From Bacteroidales bacterium (GTDB taxonomy: Bacteria > Bacteroidota > Bacteroidia > Bacteroidales > P3): DNA of 41,331 nucleotides. The stretch is from NCBI GenBank assembly GCA_030523765.1, contig JAUNHX010000002.1:1-41331 (forward strand). The letters are read 5' to 3'. The notes under the pieces were generated by a model. It was not told where the DNA came from and searched no databases. It saw nothing but the letters and a program-made list of their open reading frames with translations. Within the stretch, counting starts at the first letter, position 1. Each line of letters begins with the position of its first letter. Made by a program: the position numbers and the translations under genes. Shown here one piece after another: positions 25,820 to 33,936 of the stretch.

Positions 25820-27733
25820 TTATCTATGGTGTTTCTTTTTCTTAGAACGATCTCCTTTGTGGTGATCGAAAGGGAACCAGCTACGAACTGGCATGTCTAA
25901 TCCCACATCATTCATATAATTATAGGTAGCCATTCGGAGTCCTTCGCCTACAGCATCAATATCGTAAGAGAAGAGAGGCTCTTGGGGATCGTGCCCTTGC
26001 CGATAGTAGTCAATCTCGTTATTGCAGAAGGGGTGAGGAGTGATTGAAGAGCGACAAACACCGAAGCGTTCGGGATGCATACCCGAAGGACTATGATCTG
26101 TCATAGCATATCGATGCCAAAATGCCGACTGAACGATACCTTCACTAAACATACTGCGCACCACTTCAAGTGCGTTATAAGTTTCATCTAATGTTTCGGT
26201 GGGGAATCCATACATAAGGTAAGTATGTACCATAATGCCTGCCTGACGGAAGTGTCGGCAAGCTTCGATTGTCTGTTCAACAGTTACCCCTTTGTCCATT
26301 AGTTTAAGCAACCTATCGGATGCAACCTCAAGTCCGCCGCTTACTGCAATACAACCAGCATCAGCCATTAAATAGCAGAGCTCAGGTGTGTACGCTTTCT
26401 CAAAACGGATATTACCCCAAAAGGAAAAGACCAAATGACGCCGAAGAATCTCTTCCGAGACCTCACGTAGCAGTTGTGGAGGAAGCGCCTCATCGACAAA
26501 ATGAAAACCACTGATGCCCGTTTGTTGAGATATCTGCTCCATCCGATCAACCACCAAGGAGGCATGAGGAGCTTTATAACGACCTATGTAGTCGAGACTT
26601 GTATCACAGAAGGCACAGCGGTGCCAATAGCATCCATGAGCCATCATCATCTTATTCCAACGCCCTTGACTCCACAAACGGTGCATCGGGTTGGTCATTT
26701 CCGCCAACGAAAGATAGAGATGCATAGGTAGCCCATCAAAAGAAGGGGTAGTATCAAAACAGATACCAGAAGCCTCCTCATCAGGATGTTGCTTCTGATT
26801 GAAATCGCTAGGTTGCGGCAATCTTAGATAGGGATGAGCAAAGTAAGTCCGCAGTAGGATCGTTTCGGGATTAGGAGACTCTTCCCTACCCTGTTGTTCT
26901 AGATATTGGGCCCAACGAAGCAGAGGTAGTTCCCCATCGTCAAGAGTGAAAGTATCTGTATAGCTGAAAATTCGTACATCGCTTAGCTGTCGCCATTCCG
27001 TATTGGGGAATCCTCCTCCAATATTAATCTTGATATCAGGATAATGGCTTCGCAAATACTGCCCGCAGCGGAGAGCTCCGTAAAGACAGCCAGGGAAAGG
27101 CACCGAGAAAGCTACCACTTGAGGCTGAGAGAGGACTATATGCTGCTCCAATAACTGCAACAATATTTTGTCGATAGGCGACGGATCTGATAACAACGCC
27201 GATTCCATCTCATCGAAAGTAGGAGCATAAGAGGCAATTTGTTCAGCATAACGGATCAAATCGAAATGAGGATCAACCGCTTCGCGAATCAGATCAGCTA
27301 AATCTTCTATATAAAGCGTTGCTAAATAACGGGCCTTATCTTCTATACCTGAAGTTCCAAAAGCCCATTCCATATCAGCCAATTGGTTGAAGCGAGGCCC
27401 CTCAGGGAGCAGAGAACGGTTAGCAATACGGGGAGCCAGCGTGTCGTCGTTATGGTGTAAAAAACGAATCACCATTTCCACCGTATCGGCATACTGGCCT
27501 CTATGAGCAATCATCTCAGCCAACCCAGTGGGAAGATCCATGATATGTTGGGTAGCTATGTCAAACACCTGTTCGATAAAAGAGCGCCGATAAACCACAT
27601 TAACCAACTCGATACCCAAATCGGCTTGATCGGCCTGATGACCGTTAGCATCGAGGAAACCCTTCAACACAGTGGTAGCAGGATAAGGGGTGTTGAGTTG
27701 CGTTAGCGGTGGTGTAACAAGCAAAAATTTCAT
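25820..27733 (-). CDS. B12-binding domain radical SAM protein
   Basis: 637 residues. The N-terminal third starts VTPPLTQLNTPYPATTVLKGFL, typical of the B12-binding radical SAM group, and continues to a Rossmann-like part with FSVPFPGCLYGALRCGQYLR and INIGGGFPNTEWRQL. The radical SAM cluster site is Cys368-x4-Cys373-x2-Cys376 (GCYWHRCAFC), one residue longer than the common CX3CX2C. The SAM-binding Gly motif is GGLEVASDRLLKLMDKGVT, followed by YLMYGFPTET. It probably modifies a substrate with cobalamin help; the substrate is unknown. It lies between queG (19 nt upstream) and the sialidase (28 nt downstream). The His-Lys-rich C-terminus (DHHKGDRSKKKKHHR) is odd. Confidence 0.85.
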   Translation of the reverse strand: MKFLLVTPPLTQLNTPYPATTVLKGFLDANGHQADQADLGIELVNVVYRRSFIEQVFDIATQHIMDLPTGLAEMIAHRGQYADTVEMVIRFLHHNDDTLAPRIANRSLLPEGPRFNQLADMEWAFGTSGIEDKARYLATLYIEDLADLIREAVDPHFDLIRYAEQIASYAPTFDEMESALLSDPSPIDKILLQLLEQHIVLSQPQVVAFSVPFPGCLYGALRCGQYLRSHYPDIKINIGGGFPNTEWRQLSDVRIFSYTDTFTLDDGELPLLRWAQYLEQQGREESPNPETILLRTYFAHPYLRLPQPSDFNQKQHPDEEASGICFDTTPSFDGLPMHLYLSLAEMTNPMHRLWSQGRWNKMMMAHGCYWHRCAFCDTSLDYIGRYKAPHASLVVDRMEQISQQTGISGFHFVDEALPPQLLREVSEEILRRHLVFSFWGNIRFEKAYTPELCYLMADAGCIAVSGGLEVASDRLLKLMDKGVTVEQTIEACRHFRQAGIMVHTYLMYGFPTETLDETYNALEVVRSMFSEGIVQSAFWHRYAMTDHSPSGMHPERFGVCRSSITPHPFCNNEIDYYRQGHDPQEPLFSYDIDAVGEGLRMATYNYMNDVGLDMPVRSWFPFDHHKGDRSKKKKHHR

Positions 27734-27752
27734 CGAATGTAGGTGTATGGTG

Positions 27753-28673
27753 TTAAGAGACTTTAGTTTTATGATCTATATTGCGGCGCCACTGCCAATA
27801 TTTGATACGATTCATAGCTCGATGCTTCACAAAATGCTTAAAAGTAGATTCGTCGGCATCAGCCAACTGCTCGAGCGACTCCAAAAGTTCATTGCTCACA
27901 GTCAACTTTACTGGTGCAGTAGCATTATAGGGGCAAGCCTGCTGACAACAATCGCACCCATATGCATAGCCCGCCAGCTTGAGTTGAGAGGGAAGTTGAG
28001 GATTGCGATTTTCGATGGTGTTGTATGAGATACACCGATTCGCATCAACCCAGTAATGTGTTCCTTCATGCTGCAAAGCCTGATTGGGACAAGCTTGAAG
28101 ACACTTTTGGCAATCACCACAAAGATTATCTATGGGAGTGTCATAGTGATCTACCTCCTGATTGATTAGCAGTTCGCCCACAAAACAGTAGGTTCCTAGG
28201 TAAGGATTTACGAGCAAAGTATTCTTACCAATCCACCCCAAACCACTACGCTGAGCCCACGATTGATCGCTGATGGGAGCCGTATCAACACAAGGACGCC
28301 CCTCTAGATGAGGATAGCGTTCTTGCAAAGCCAATAATAACCGATAAAGTTGCTGTTTCATCGTATGATGATAGTCAGCACCATAAGCATATTGAGCTAT
28401 GCGATGGGTCCCCTTCATGGTTTGACTAGGTTTATACCCCAAGAGCACACTAACAACACTCTTTGTCCCCTCCATAAGCCGACGGGGATCAGCCCGCATC
28501 TCGACATGCTCTTCCATATAAGCCATCGAACCCTGACAGCCAGCAGCCAACCAGCGACGAAGATGTTCCTCGAAGAGAGGCAATGCTTCAGCACGAGCCA
28601 CACCACAGGCGTCGAAACCCGACTGTCGTGCTAATTCTTGGATGGTGGCGTATGACAGCATAGCCCATAACAA
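27753..28673 (-). CDS. queG: Epoxyqueuosine reductase QueG
   Basis: 306 residues (ATG 28661 is a possible start four residues in). It performs the last step of queuosine synthesis in tRNA, a cobalamin-dependent reduction. Seen: the N-terminal domain with FDACGVARAEAL, the conserved VDTAPISDQSWAQRSGLGWI region with GKNTLL, and two 4Fe-4S sites: Cys185, Cys188, Cys191, Cys195 (CGDCQKCLQACP) and the cluster Cys240, Cys242, Cys243, Cys247 (GCDCCQQACP). No HEAT-repeat tail is present, giving the short form. It is 2 nt after the rRNA methyltransferase gene, so tightly coupled. Confidence 0.93.
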   Translation of the reverse strand: MLWAMLSYATIQELARQSGFDACGVARAEALPLFEEHLRRWLAAGCQGSMAYMEEHVEMRADPRRLMEGTKSVVSVLLGYKPSQTMKGTHRIAQYAYGADYHHTMKQQLYRLLLALQERYPHLEGRPCVDTAPISDQSWAQRSGLGWIGKNTLLVNPYLGTYCFVGELLINQEVDHYDTPIDNLCGDCQKCLQACPNQALQHEGTHYWVDANRCISYNTIENRNPQLPSQLKLAGYAYGCDCCQQACPYNATAPVKLTVSNELLESLEQLADADESTFKHFVKHRAMNRIKYWQWRRNIDHKTKVS

Positions 28674-28675
28674 TA

Positions 28676-29908
28676 TTAAGCCTGATCGTCTTGCTGATCA
28701 ACGGGACGTTTTTTGCTGCCGTCGTATAGTTTAAACTGCAAGAAACGGCAATCGAGAGCTCCATTCAGCAAAGCAATCTTCCTGGAAGGATGAAGACCGA
28801 TATGTTTCATTGCCTCGAAGTCGCTCGTAATCAACCATACTTCGCAACCCTCACCGTAAAGGTTCTTAAAAGTATTTCCTAGTTGTTCGTACATTGCATT
28901 GAGGTCTTCAATCTGAATACGTTCACCATAAGGGGGATTGGTTACGATGAGGGTTCTTCCTTCGGGAGGTGCTTGGTCAACGAACGAGCCATTATAAAGC
29001 ATCACATCCTTGTGGAGCTTGGTAAACTGAAGATTCTTTTCGCACTGTTCCAGAACCTTCATATTGATATCATTACCCCAAATCTCGTAGTCGAAATCAA
29101 GACTACCAATCTTCCGATCCTCCTCAGCCTTGAGGCTCTTCCATTCGGCCATATTGAATTCTTTCCAATTGCGGAAACCAAAATCTGCTGTACGATAATA
29201 TTGAGCAGGGATACAATTAGCCATCATGGCGGCTTCAATGAGCAGAGTACCAGAACCACACATAGGGTCCATGAAGTTGCAGTCGCATTTCCAGCCAGCC
29301 AACTTCAGCATACCAGCAGCCAATACCTCATTGATCGGAGCAACACCTACTGCCTGTCGATAGCCACGCTTATGGAGAGACTCACCACTAGAATTCATCA
29401 GCAGAGTTACATGATTGTCGTGGATATGGAGGTTGAACTTATAGTCAGCATTCTCAGTATCAACAGAGGGACGACGACCAAAGTTTCGGCGGAAACGGTC
29501 GGCAATAGCATCTTTGGTACGGAGGGCGGCGTAATAGGCATGAGTGAAAATATCACCACTAGTAGCACTATCAATCATGAAAGTACTATCAACATCTAGT
29601 ATCTTCTCCCACTTAATTTGGTACACTTGATTATATAGTTCGTCGGTGTCGTTGGCATCAAATTCGGCAAAAGGACGTAGGATAGATAGTGCTGTACGAC
29701 AACAGTAGTTGGTACGATATAGCACACGCATATCGCCCTCAAAACGGACAGCCCTTTTGATAGGCTCGATATGAGTAGCACCAAGTTCACGAAGTTCGTC
29801 GGCAAGCACTTCTTCCAATCCCTGCATCGTTTTTGCAATCATAGCAAAACGTTGGCCACTAGGTTTTTCTTGCGGGAGCACCTTCCCGCCCTGTTTCTGT
29901 ATTATCAT
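28676..29908 (-). CDS. THUMP-domain SAM-dependent rRNA methyltransferase (RlmL N-terminal type)
   Basis: 410 residues from ATG 29908; a GTG at 29962 in frame is possible but poorer. N-terminal ferredoxin-like/THUMP region (MIAKTMQGLEEVLADELREL), then a class I methyltransferase fold with MCGSGTLLIEAAMMA (SAM loop) and the N6/N2-type catalytic motif NPPYGERI. It resembles the N-terminal half of RlmL, which makes m2G2445 in 23S rRNA; the second (RlmK) half is absent. It likely modifies 23S rRNA guanine; the exact site is inferred from the family. Operon with YihY upstream and queG downstream. Confidence 0.87.
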   Translation of the reverse strand: MIIQKQGGKVLPQEKPSGQRFAMIAKTMQGLEEVLADELRELGATHIEPIKRAVRFEGDMRVLYRTNYCCRTALSILRPFAEFDANDTDELYNQVYQIKWEKILDVDSTFMIDSATSGDIFTHAYYAALRTKDAIADRFRRNFGRRPSVDTENADYKFNLHIHDNHVTLLMNSSGESLHKRGYRQAVGVAPINEVLAAGMLKLAGWKCDCNFMDPMCGSGTLLIEAAMMANCIPAQYYRTADFGFRNWKEFNMAEWKSLKAEEDRKIGSLDFDYEIWGNDINMKVLEQCEKNLQFTKLHKDVMLYNGSFVDQAPPEGRTLIVTNPPYGERIQIEDLNAMYEQLGNTFKNLYGEGCEVWLITSDFEAMKHIGLHPSRKIALLNGALDCRFLQFKLYDGSKKRPVDQQDDQA

Positions 29909-29965
29909 ATTAATGTATAAAGTTTTCTTTATTGGTTGGCATCCATATGAAAAGGGATACACGAT

Positions 29966-31168
29966 TTAAGACTCTGTATTAGTATGCTTTTGTGCTTTTT
30001 GCCGTTGACTGAGTGATATCATATGCTCTCTCCTTCGACGCCGATGACGTGACATACCCCGTTCAAGTTCCTCCTCCGTAGCCTCGCGTCCTGCCTCATG
30101 AGCCGTCACCTCTTCAGCCGAAGTCATCTTCAGCAGTCGCATCGCATCGCGACTCCTCCTTCCGTTAAGAATAGCGGTATTGATTTCATAGCCCACAAGA
30201 AGCACCAAGCAGTTGAAATAAAGCCACAACATCACCACTAAAATCGTTCCTATCGACCCATAGATGATATTATAGCGATTAAAATTATTAAAATAAACCT
30301 GGAAAGCCCACGATAGCAGAATGAAACCAGCAGTAGCTACTACAGCACCAGGAGACAGAAAACCAACACGTTGTTTTTTAGCAGGAGCCCAGTAGTAGAT
30401 AAAACTGATAAGAATAAGTAGGAAAGCCACGATGAGCAGCCAACGACCAATGTTAATTGCAACGAAAGTAAGGGCATTCTTGCCCACTATCTGGTTGTCC
30501 ACCAAATAGTGTATAAATAGCTTATAACCAAGGAAAAGCAAGAGAACCAACGCCACCATGATAAAAAGCATGAACACCAACATCAAACATACGCCATAGC
30601 GCTGCAAGAACGGACGAGTTTCAACACTTTTATTGGCAAAATTAAATGACATCAGTAAACCATGCATACCATTGGTAGCCAAGATAATGGCAGTTGCAAA
30701 ACCTATCGACAACAAATTACCATGTTTATGCCCCATAATATCGTTTACTGTGGTAGCAATATAATCATAAATAGTTGGGGGGAGAATACCACGCAACTGA
30801 AAGAGCAACTCATCTTGCAATCCGTCGACAGGGAAATAGGCTATCAGAGAGAAGAAGAAAATCAACAAAGGAGGTAACGCCATAAGGAAAGAATAGGACA
30901 TTCCCTTAGCACGTTGCCATAATACCCCATTACTGATACCAGCAAAGAAATAGCGCATCACCACATAGATAGGCACCCCTTCAGAACCAGGAATCATCCT
31001 ATGCCTCAGCCAATAAAGAGTTTTACGAACCCAACGATGATAAAGCATATGATGGAACCACAGCCCTAAGCGAGTTGAAGGTTGATTGTCTTGCGACTCA
31101 TAACCCTCCATCAAACTGGTTGAGGACCAATCGTAGGCTTTTCGCGTTCTGTGTTCCTGATGCTTCAT
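29966..31168 (-). CDS. YihY/BrkB-family inner-membrane protein
   Basis: 400 residues. A basic N-terminus of about 90 residues, then about six membrane helices: segments around GMSYSFLMALPPLLIFFFSLI, SIGFATAIILATNGMHGLLM, VCLMLVFMLFIMVALVLLLF, WLLIVAFLLILISFIYYWAP, VVATAGFILLSWAFQVYF and GTILVVMLWLYFNCLVLLVG with the typical YEINT after the last helix. A long charged tail, Arg-rich, follows. These features identify the YihY (formerly RNase BN) family, whose function is uncertain despite the old name. It heads the minus-strand operon running to the sialidase. Confidence 0.88.
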   Translation of the reverse strand: MKHQEHRTRKAYDWSSTSLMEGYESQDNQPSTRLGLWFHHMLYHRWVRKTLYWLRHRMIPGSEGVPIYVVMRYFFAGISNGVLWQRAKGMSYSFLMALPPLLIFFFSLIAYFPVDGLQDELLFQLRGILPPTIYDYIATTVNDIMGHKHGNLLSIGFATAIILATNGMHGLLMSFNFANKSVETRPFLQRYGVCLMLVFMLFIMVALVLLLFLGYKLFIHYLVDNQIVGKNALTFVAINIGRWLLIVAFLLILISFIYYWAPAKKQRVGFLSPGAVVATAGFILLSWAFQVYFNNFNRYNIIYGSIGTILVVMLWLYFNCLVLLVGYEINTAILNGRRSRDAMRLLKMTSAEEVTAHEAGREATEEELERGMSRHRRRRREHMISLSQRQKAQKHTNTES

Positions 31169-31287
31169 TGTTGTCTTAGTAGAAGATAGACTTTCTATAG
31201 GAATGAGATACTATGACGAGAAAACAAAGCGTATTCTTTCTAATGTCAATAAAACAAGGTACTATATAATATCAATGCCACAAAGAA

Positions 31288-32136
31288 CTATTCAGCTAGC
31301 AAGCTTAAATCCAAACTCTTGATATGATGAGTGAGAGCTCCCACCGAAATGAAATCAACACCAGTCTCAGCATAAGATCTCAAGGTAGCATCAGTGATAC
31401 CACCACTAGCTTCGGTTTCGTAGCGATGATCAATACGACGAACAGCTTCTCGGAGTGTTGTGGTGTCGAAATTATCGAGCATAATACGATCAACACCACC
31501 GTGATCTAACACCTGCTGGAGTTCATCGAGGTTACGCACCTCAATCTCGATCTTCAAATCTTTACCCTTAGATTTGAGGTACTCGTGAGTTCGATCAATA
31601 GCTGCTGCTATGCCGCCAGCAAAGTCTATATGGTTGTCTTTCAACATCACCATATCGTATAAACCGATGCGATGATTTGTACCCCCTCCACATTTTACAG
31701 CATATTTCTCAAGCAGCCGCATATTGGGAGTTGTTTTCCGCGTATCGAGCAGTCGCGTATTCAACCCTTCCAACATAGACACCATGCGGTGAGTCTCGGT
31801 AGCAATACCCGACAGACGTTGCATAAAATTCAACGCCGTCCTTTCTGCTGTTAAAATAGAAGCCGAGGGACCCTCCACAAGCATCACCACATCGCCTTTC
31901 TCTAAGCAATCGCCATCCTTTTTCAACAGTTCCACATGCAGCCTCTCATCAACCAATTCAAACACACGACGTCCCACCTCTGCACCGCAGAGTACACCAG
32001 GTTTTTTGGCCACCATTTTGGCTTTGCCTTGAGCGTTGGCTGGAATACAGGCTAAGGTGCTGTGATCACCATCGCCTACATCTTCGCGTAGCGCCATCCG
32101 GATAAGTTCATCCAAATTTGCTTTGTAGGTCAACAT
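31288..32136 (-). CDS. nadC: Nicotinate-nucleotide pyrophosphorylase NadC
   Basis: 282 residues, normal length. It converts quinolinate and PRPP into nicotinate mononucleotide in de novo NAD synthesis. Seen: EDVGDGDHST (18-27), AERTALNFMQRLSGIAT (98-113), the PRPP/quinolinate loop DTRKTTP (131-137), GGGTNHR (150-156), MLKDNH (164-169), and late EASGGI plus GVDFISVGALTHH. All expected active-site Arg/Lys/His residues appear present. nadA and nadB are not in the window. It has its own promoter at 32205-32235. Confidence 0.96.
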   Translation of the reverse strand: MLTYKANLDELIRMALREDVGDGDHSTLACIPANAQGKAKMVAKKPGVLCGAEVGRRVFELVDERLHVELLKKDGDCLEKGDVVMLVEGPSASILTAERTALNFMQRLSGIATETHRMVSMLEGLNTRLLDTRKTTPNMRLLEKYAVKCGGGTNHRIGLYDMVMLKDNHIDFAGGIAAAIDRTHEYLKSKGKDLKIEIEVRNLDELQQVLDHGGVDRIMLDNFDTTTLREAVRRIDHRYETEASGGITDATLRSYAETGVDFISVGALTHHIKSLDLSLLAE

Positions 32137-32204
32137 TTCAATTTACTTATTTACAGTAACATAGTACAACAACAACCATACTATGAAACTCATTAAACCA
32201 TCTG

Positions 32205-32235
32205 CAAAAATACAAAGATTATAAAAAACGGCAAA
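32205..32235 (-). promoter_or_regulatory. Promoter of nadC
   Basis: On the minus strand TTTG (32235-32232), 19 nt, TATTTTTG (32212-32205): full consensus. The start point would lie about 60 nt before the nadC ATG. Confidence 0.85.
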
Positions 32236-32272
32236 AAAAAATACTGTTATAGTGGTTTTTATATCTTTACAT

Positions 32273-33853
32273 CTATTCCCCCACACCAATACGCTGTCCC
32301 CCTTCTGCACCAACTTGCACTACATAAATACCCCTCGTCGGCATTGCAATACGCAGAGGACTGATCGTAGCTAACGACGAATAGATTTTCCGTCCAGCCA
32401 TATCGTAAACAGTTACCTGCTCACCTATAGCCCCTTCTACTACTAGCATCCGTTTTCCACCCCATACACGATGTTTCTGCTGTTCACCTTCAGTAGGAGC
32501 AAAAAAAGCCACCATAGAGGAGTCGCCCTCAAGGGTAACACGGCGTGGATTTTCCACACTACCATCTTCCCATCGAACAAAATGACAACCCACCATAGGT
32601 AACGCCCCAATCTCTATCACCTCTCCATAAGAATAACGCCCTGTACCAATACCGATACCCCATGAAGGCTCTTGGCTCACCACCGCCAACGCACAACGAA
32701 GTAACGGTTCCACTACCGTATCGTAGCTTATTATCGTATCGTGAATGGTGAGATAAAGCGTATCATATAGGAAGATCGTATCATAAAGGTGAATGGTATC
32801 ATAAATAAAGGTTGTATCGGGATAGTTGGCTATCAGCGTATCATAGATATAAGTGGTATCATGGACCCAATAAAAACGAATCAGCGTATCGTACTCCGTC
32901 ACCCTTACCGTATCATGAACCCAGTAGAAACTAGTATCACGTAGTTGAACAGTATCGTGCAACAAAAGCGTATCGGAATGTATCGGAAAGAAGAGAGCGG
33001 TGAGTTGCATCGAATCAGTGACCACCAGCGTCCGAGGATTCTGCATATTTCCATCGCTCCAACCAGCATGATAATAACCGTTATAGGGGACAGCATAAAT
33101 AGGCACTTCGCTATTGCGCCGATAAATACCGCTGCCTAACGCCACACCCCTATTGCTATCGGCATACAAAAGGAGTTGAATCCAACAACTGCTATCGATC
33201 TCGATATGCTGACCCAAAGAGTGCCAAAAAGAATCGTTACTATACGCCAACGATGTGCCACAAGGAACAGCCACAATAAGACTATCGGTAGCAACCCCAT
33301 ATAAAGCAGAAGAGGCCATTATAGGAGGAACCTCACTCCCCACAGTTAGCGTATCGAGGGCCACACATCCAGCCAAAGCACGAGATCTGATATCTTGCAC
33401 TGTTGAAGGTAGCCTTATAGCCTCTAAAGCCACACATCCCTCAAAAGTATTCGAATCCAGTACAGCCAAATTGGAAGGTAGAACAACAGACTGAAGTCTG
33501 ATACATCCAGCAAAAGCATGATGCCCCACCTTCTGAACAGAAGTTGGCAACACTACAGAGACAAGATACTGACAGCCACAAAAAGCCAAAGAATCAAGTG
33601 CTACAACAGCATAATTGGTACCCTGATAAGCAATACTACTAGGAACCACAAGATGAGAGGCAGGAGAGAAGAACCCTTGATAAGGATTATTCCGATCCGA
33701 CCCAGGATAGGTTACAGCTACGCCACTACCATCAGGGATGATACGATAATACAGCGTCTGTCCCTCAGAAGTAACACTACTGAAATGATATTCACAATGC
33801 CCCCAGAACGGAAGGAACACTAAAAGTAAGCATAGTAATTTTTTGACAATCAT
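32273..33853 (-). CDS. BspA-type LRR protein with Asp-Thr repeats and T9SS sorting domain
   Basis: 526 residues. Signal peptide about 1-20. Residues about 65-190 are LRR_5 (BspA/TpLRR) repeats: LxSVVLPTSVQKVGHHAFAGC, LQSVVLPSNLAVLDSNTFEGC, LEAIRLPSTVQDIRSRALAGC style units. Then an InlB-B-like module (GYYHAGWSDGNMQNPRTLVV ... LTALFF), a low-complexity linker with 14 Asp-Thr pairs spaced 4-12 residues apart (patterns YDT, HDT), a second such module (CHFVRWEDGSVENPRRVTL), and a C-terminal type A T9SS sorting domain (TVYDMAGRKIYS ... RGIYVVQVGA). It is probably exported by T9SS and attached to the surface, with an adhesion role inferred from BspA relatives. It sits 84 nt downstream of murF-alr. 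Confidence 0.85.
   Translation of the reverse strand: MIVKKLLCLLLVFLPFWGHCEYHFSSVTSEGQTLYYRIIPDGSGVAVTYPGSDRNNPYQGFFSPASHLVVPSSIAYQGTNYAVVALDSLAFCGCQYLVSVVLPTSVQKVGHHAFAGCIRLQSVVLPSNLAVLDSNTFEGCVALEAIRLPSTVQDIRSRALAGCVALDTLTVGSEVPPIMASSALYGVATDSLIVAVPCGTSLAYSNDSFWHSLGQHIEIDSSCWIQLLLYADSNRGVALGSGIYRRNSEVPIYAVPYNGYYHAGWSDGNMQNPRTLVVTDSMQLTALFFPIHSDTLLLHDTVQLRDTSFYWVHDTVRVTEYDTLIRFYWVHDTTYIYDTLIANYPDTTFIYDTIHLYDTIFLYDTLYLTIHDTIISYDTVVEPLLRCALAVVSQEPSWGIGIGTGRYSYGEVIEIGALPMVGCHFVRWEDGSVENPRRVTLEGDSSMVAFFAPTEGEQQKHRVWGGKRMLVVEGAIGEQVTVYDMAGRKIYSSLATISPLRIAMPTRGIYVVQVGAEGGQRIGVGE
32705..32983 (-). repeat. Asp-Thr (YDT/HDT) coding repeat
   Basis: Within the BspA-type gene the codons for Tyr/His-Asp-Thr recur 14 times, visible on the plus strand as repeated GTATCG or GTATCA every 12-36 nt. 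The copies are irregularly spaced and partly degenerate. It is a linker between the two InlB-like modules. Confidence 0.75.
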
Positions 33854-33936
33854 AAGCGTCTAAAGGTGTTTGTTAGTTGTAATAAAAAATGCTTATTATT
33901 TCACTATGGAAGAATGGCTATAAAACACACAGTCGA

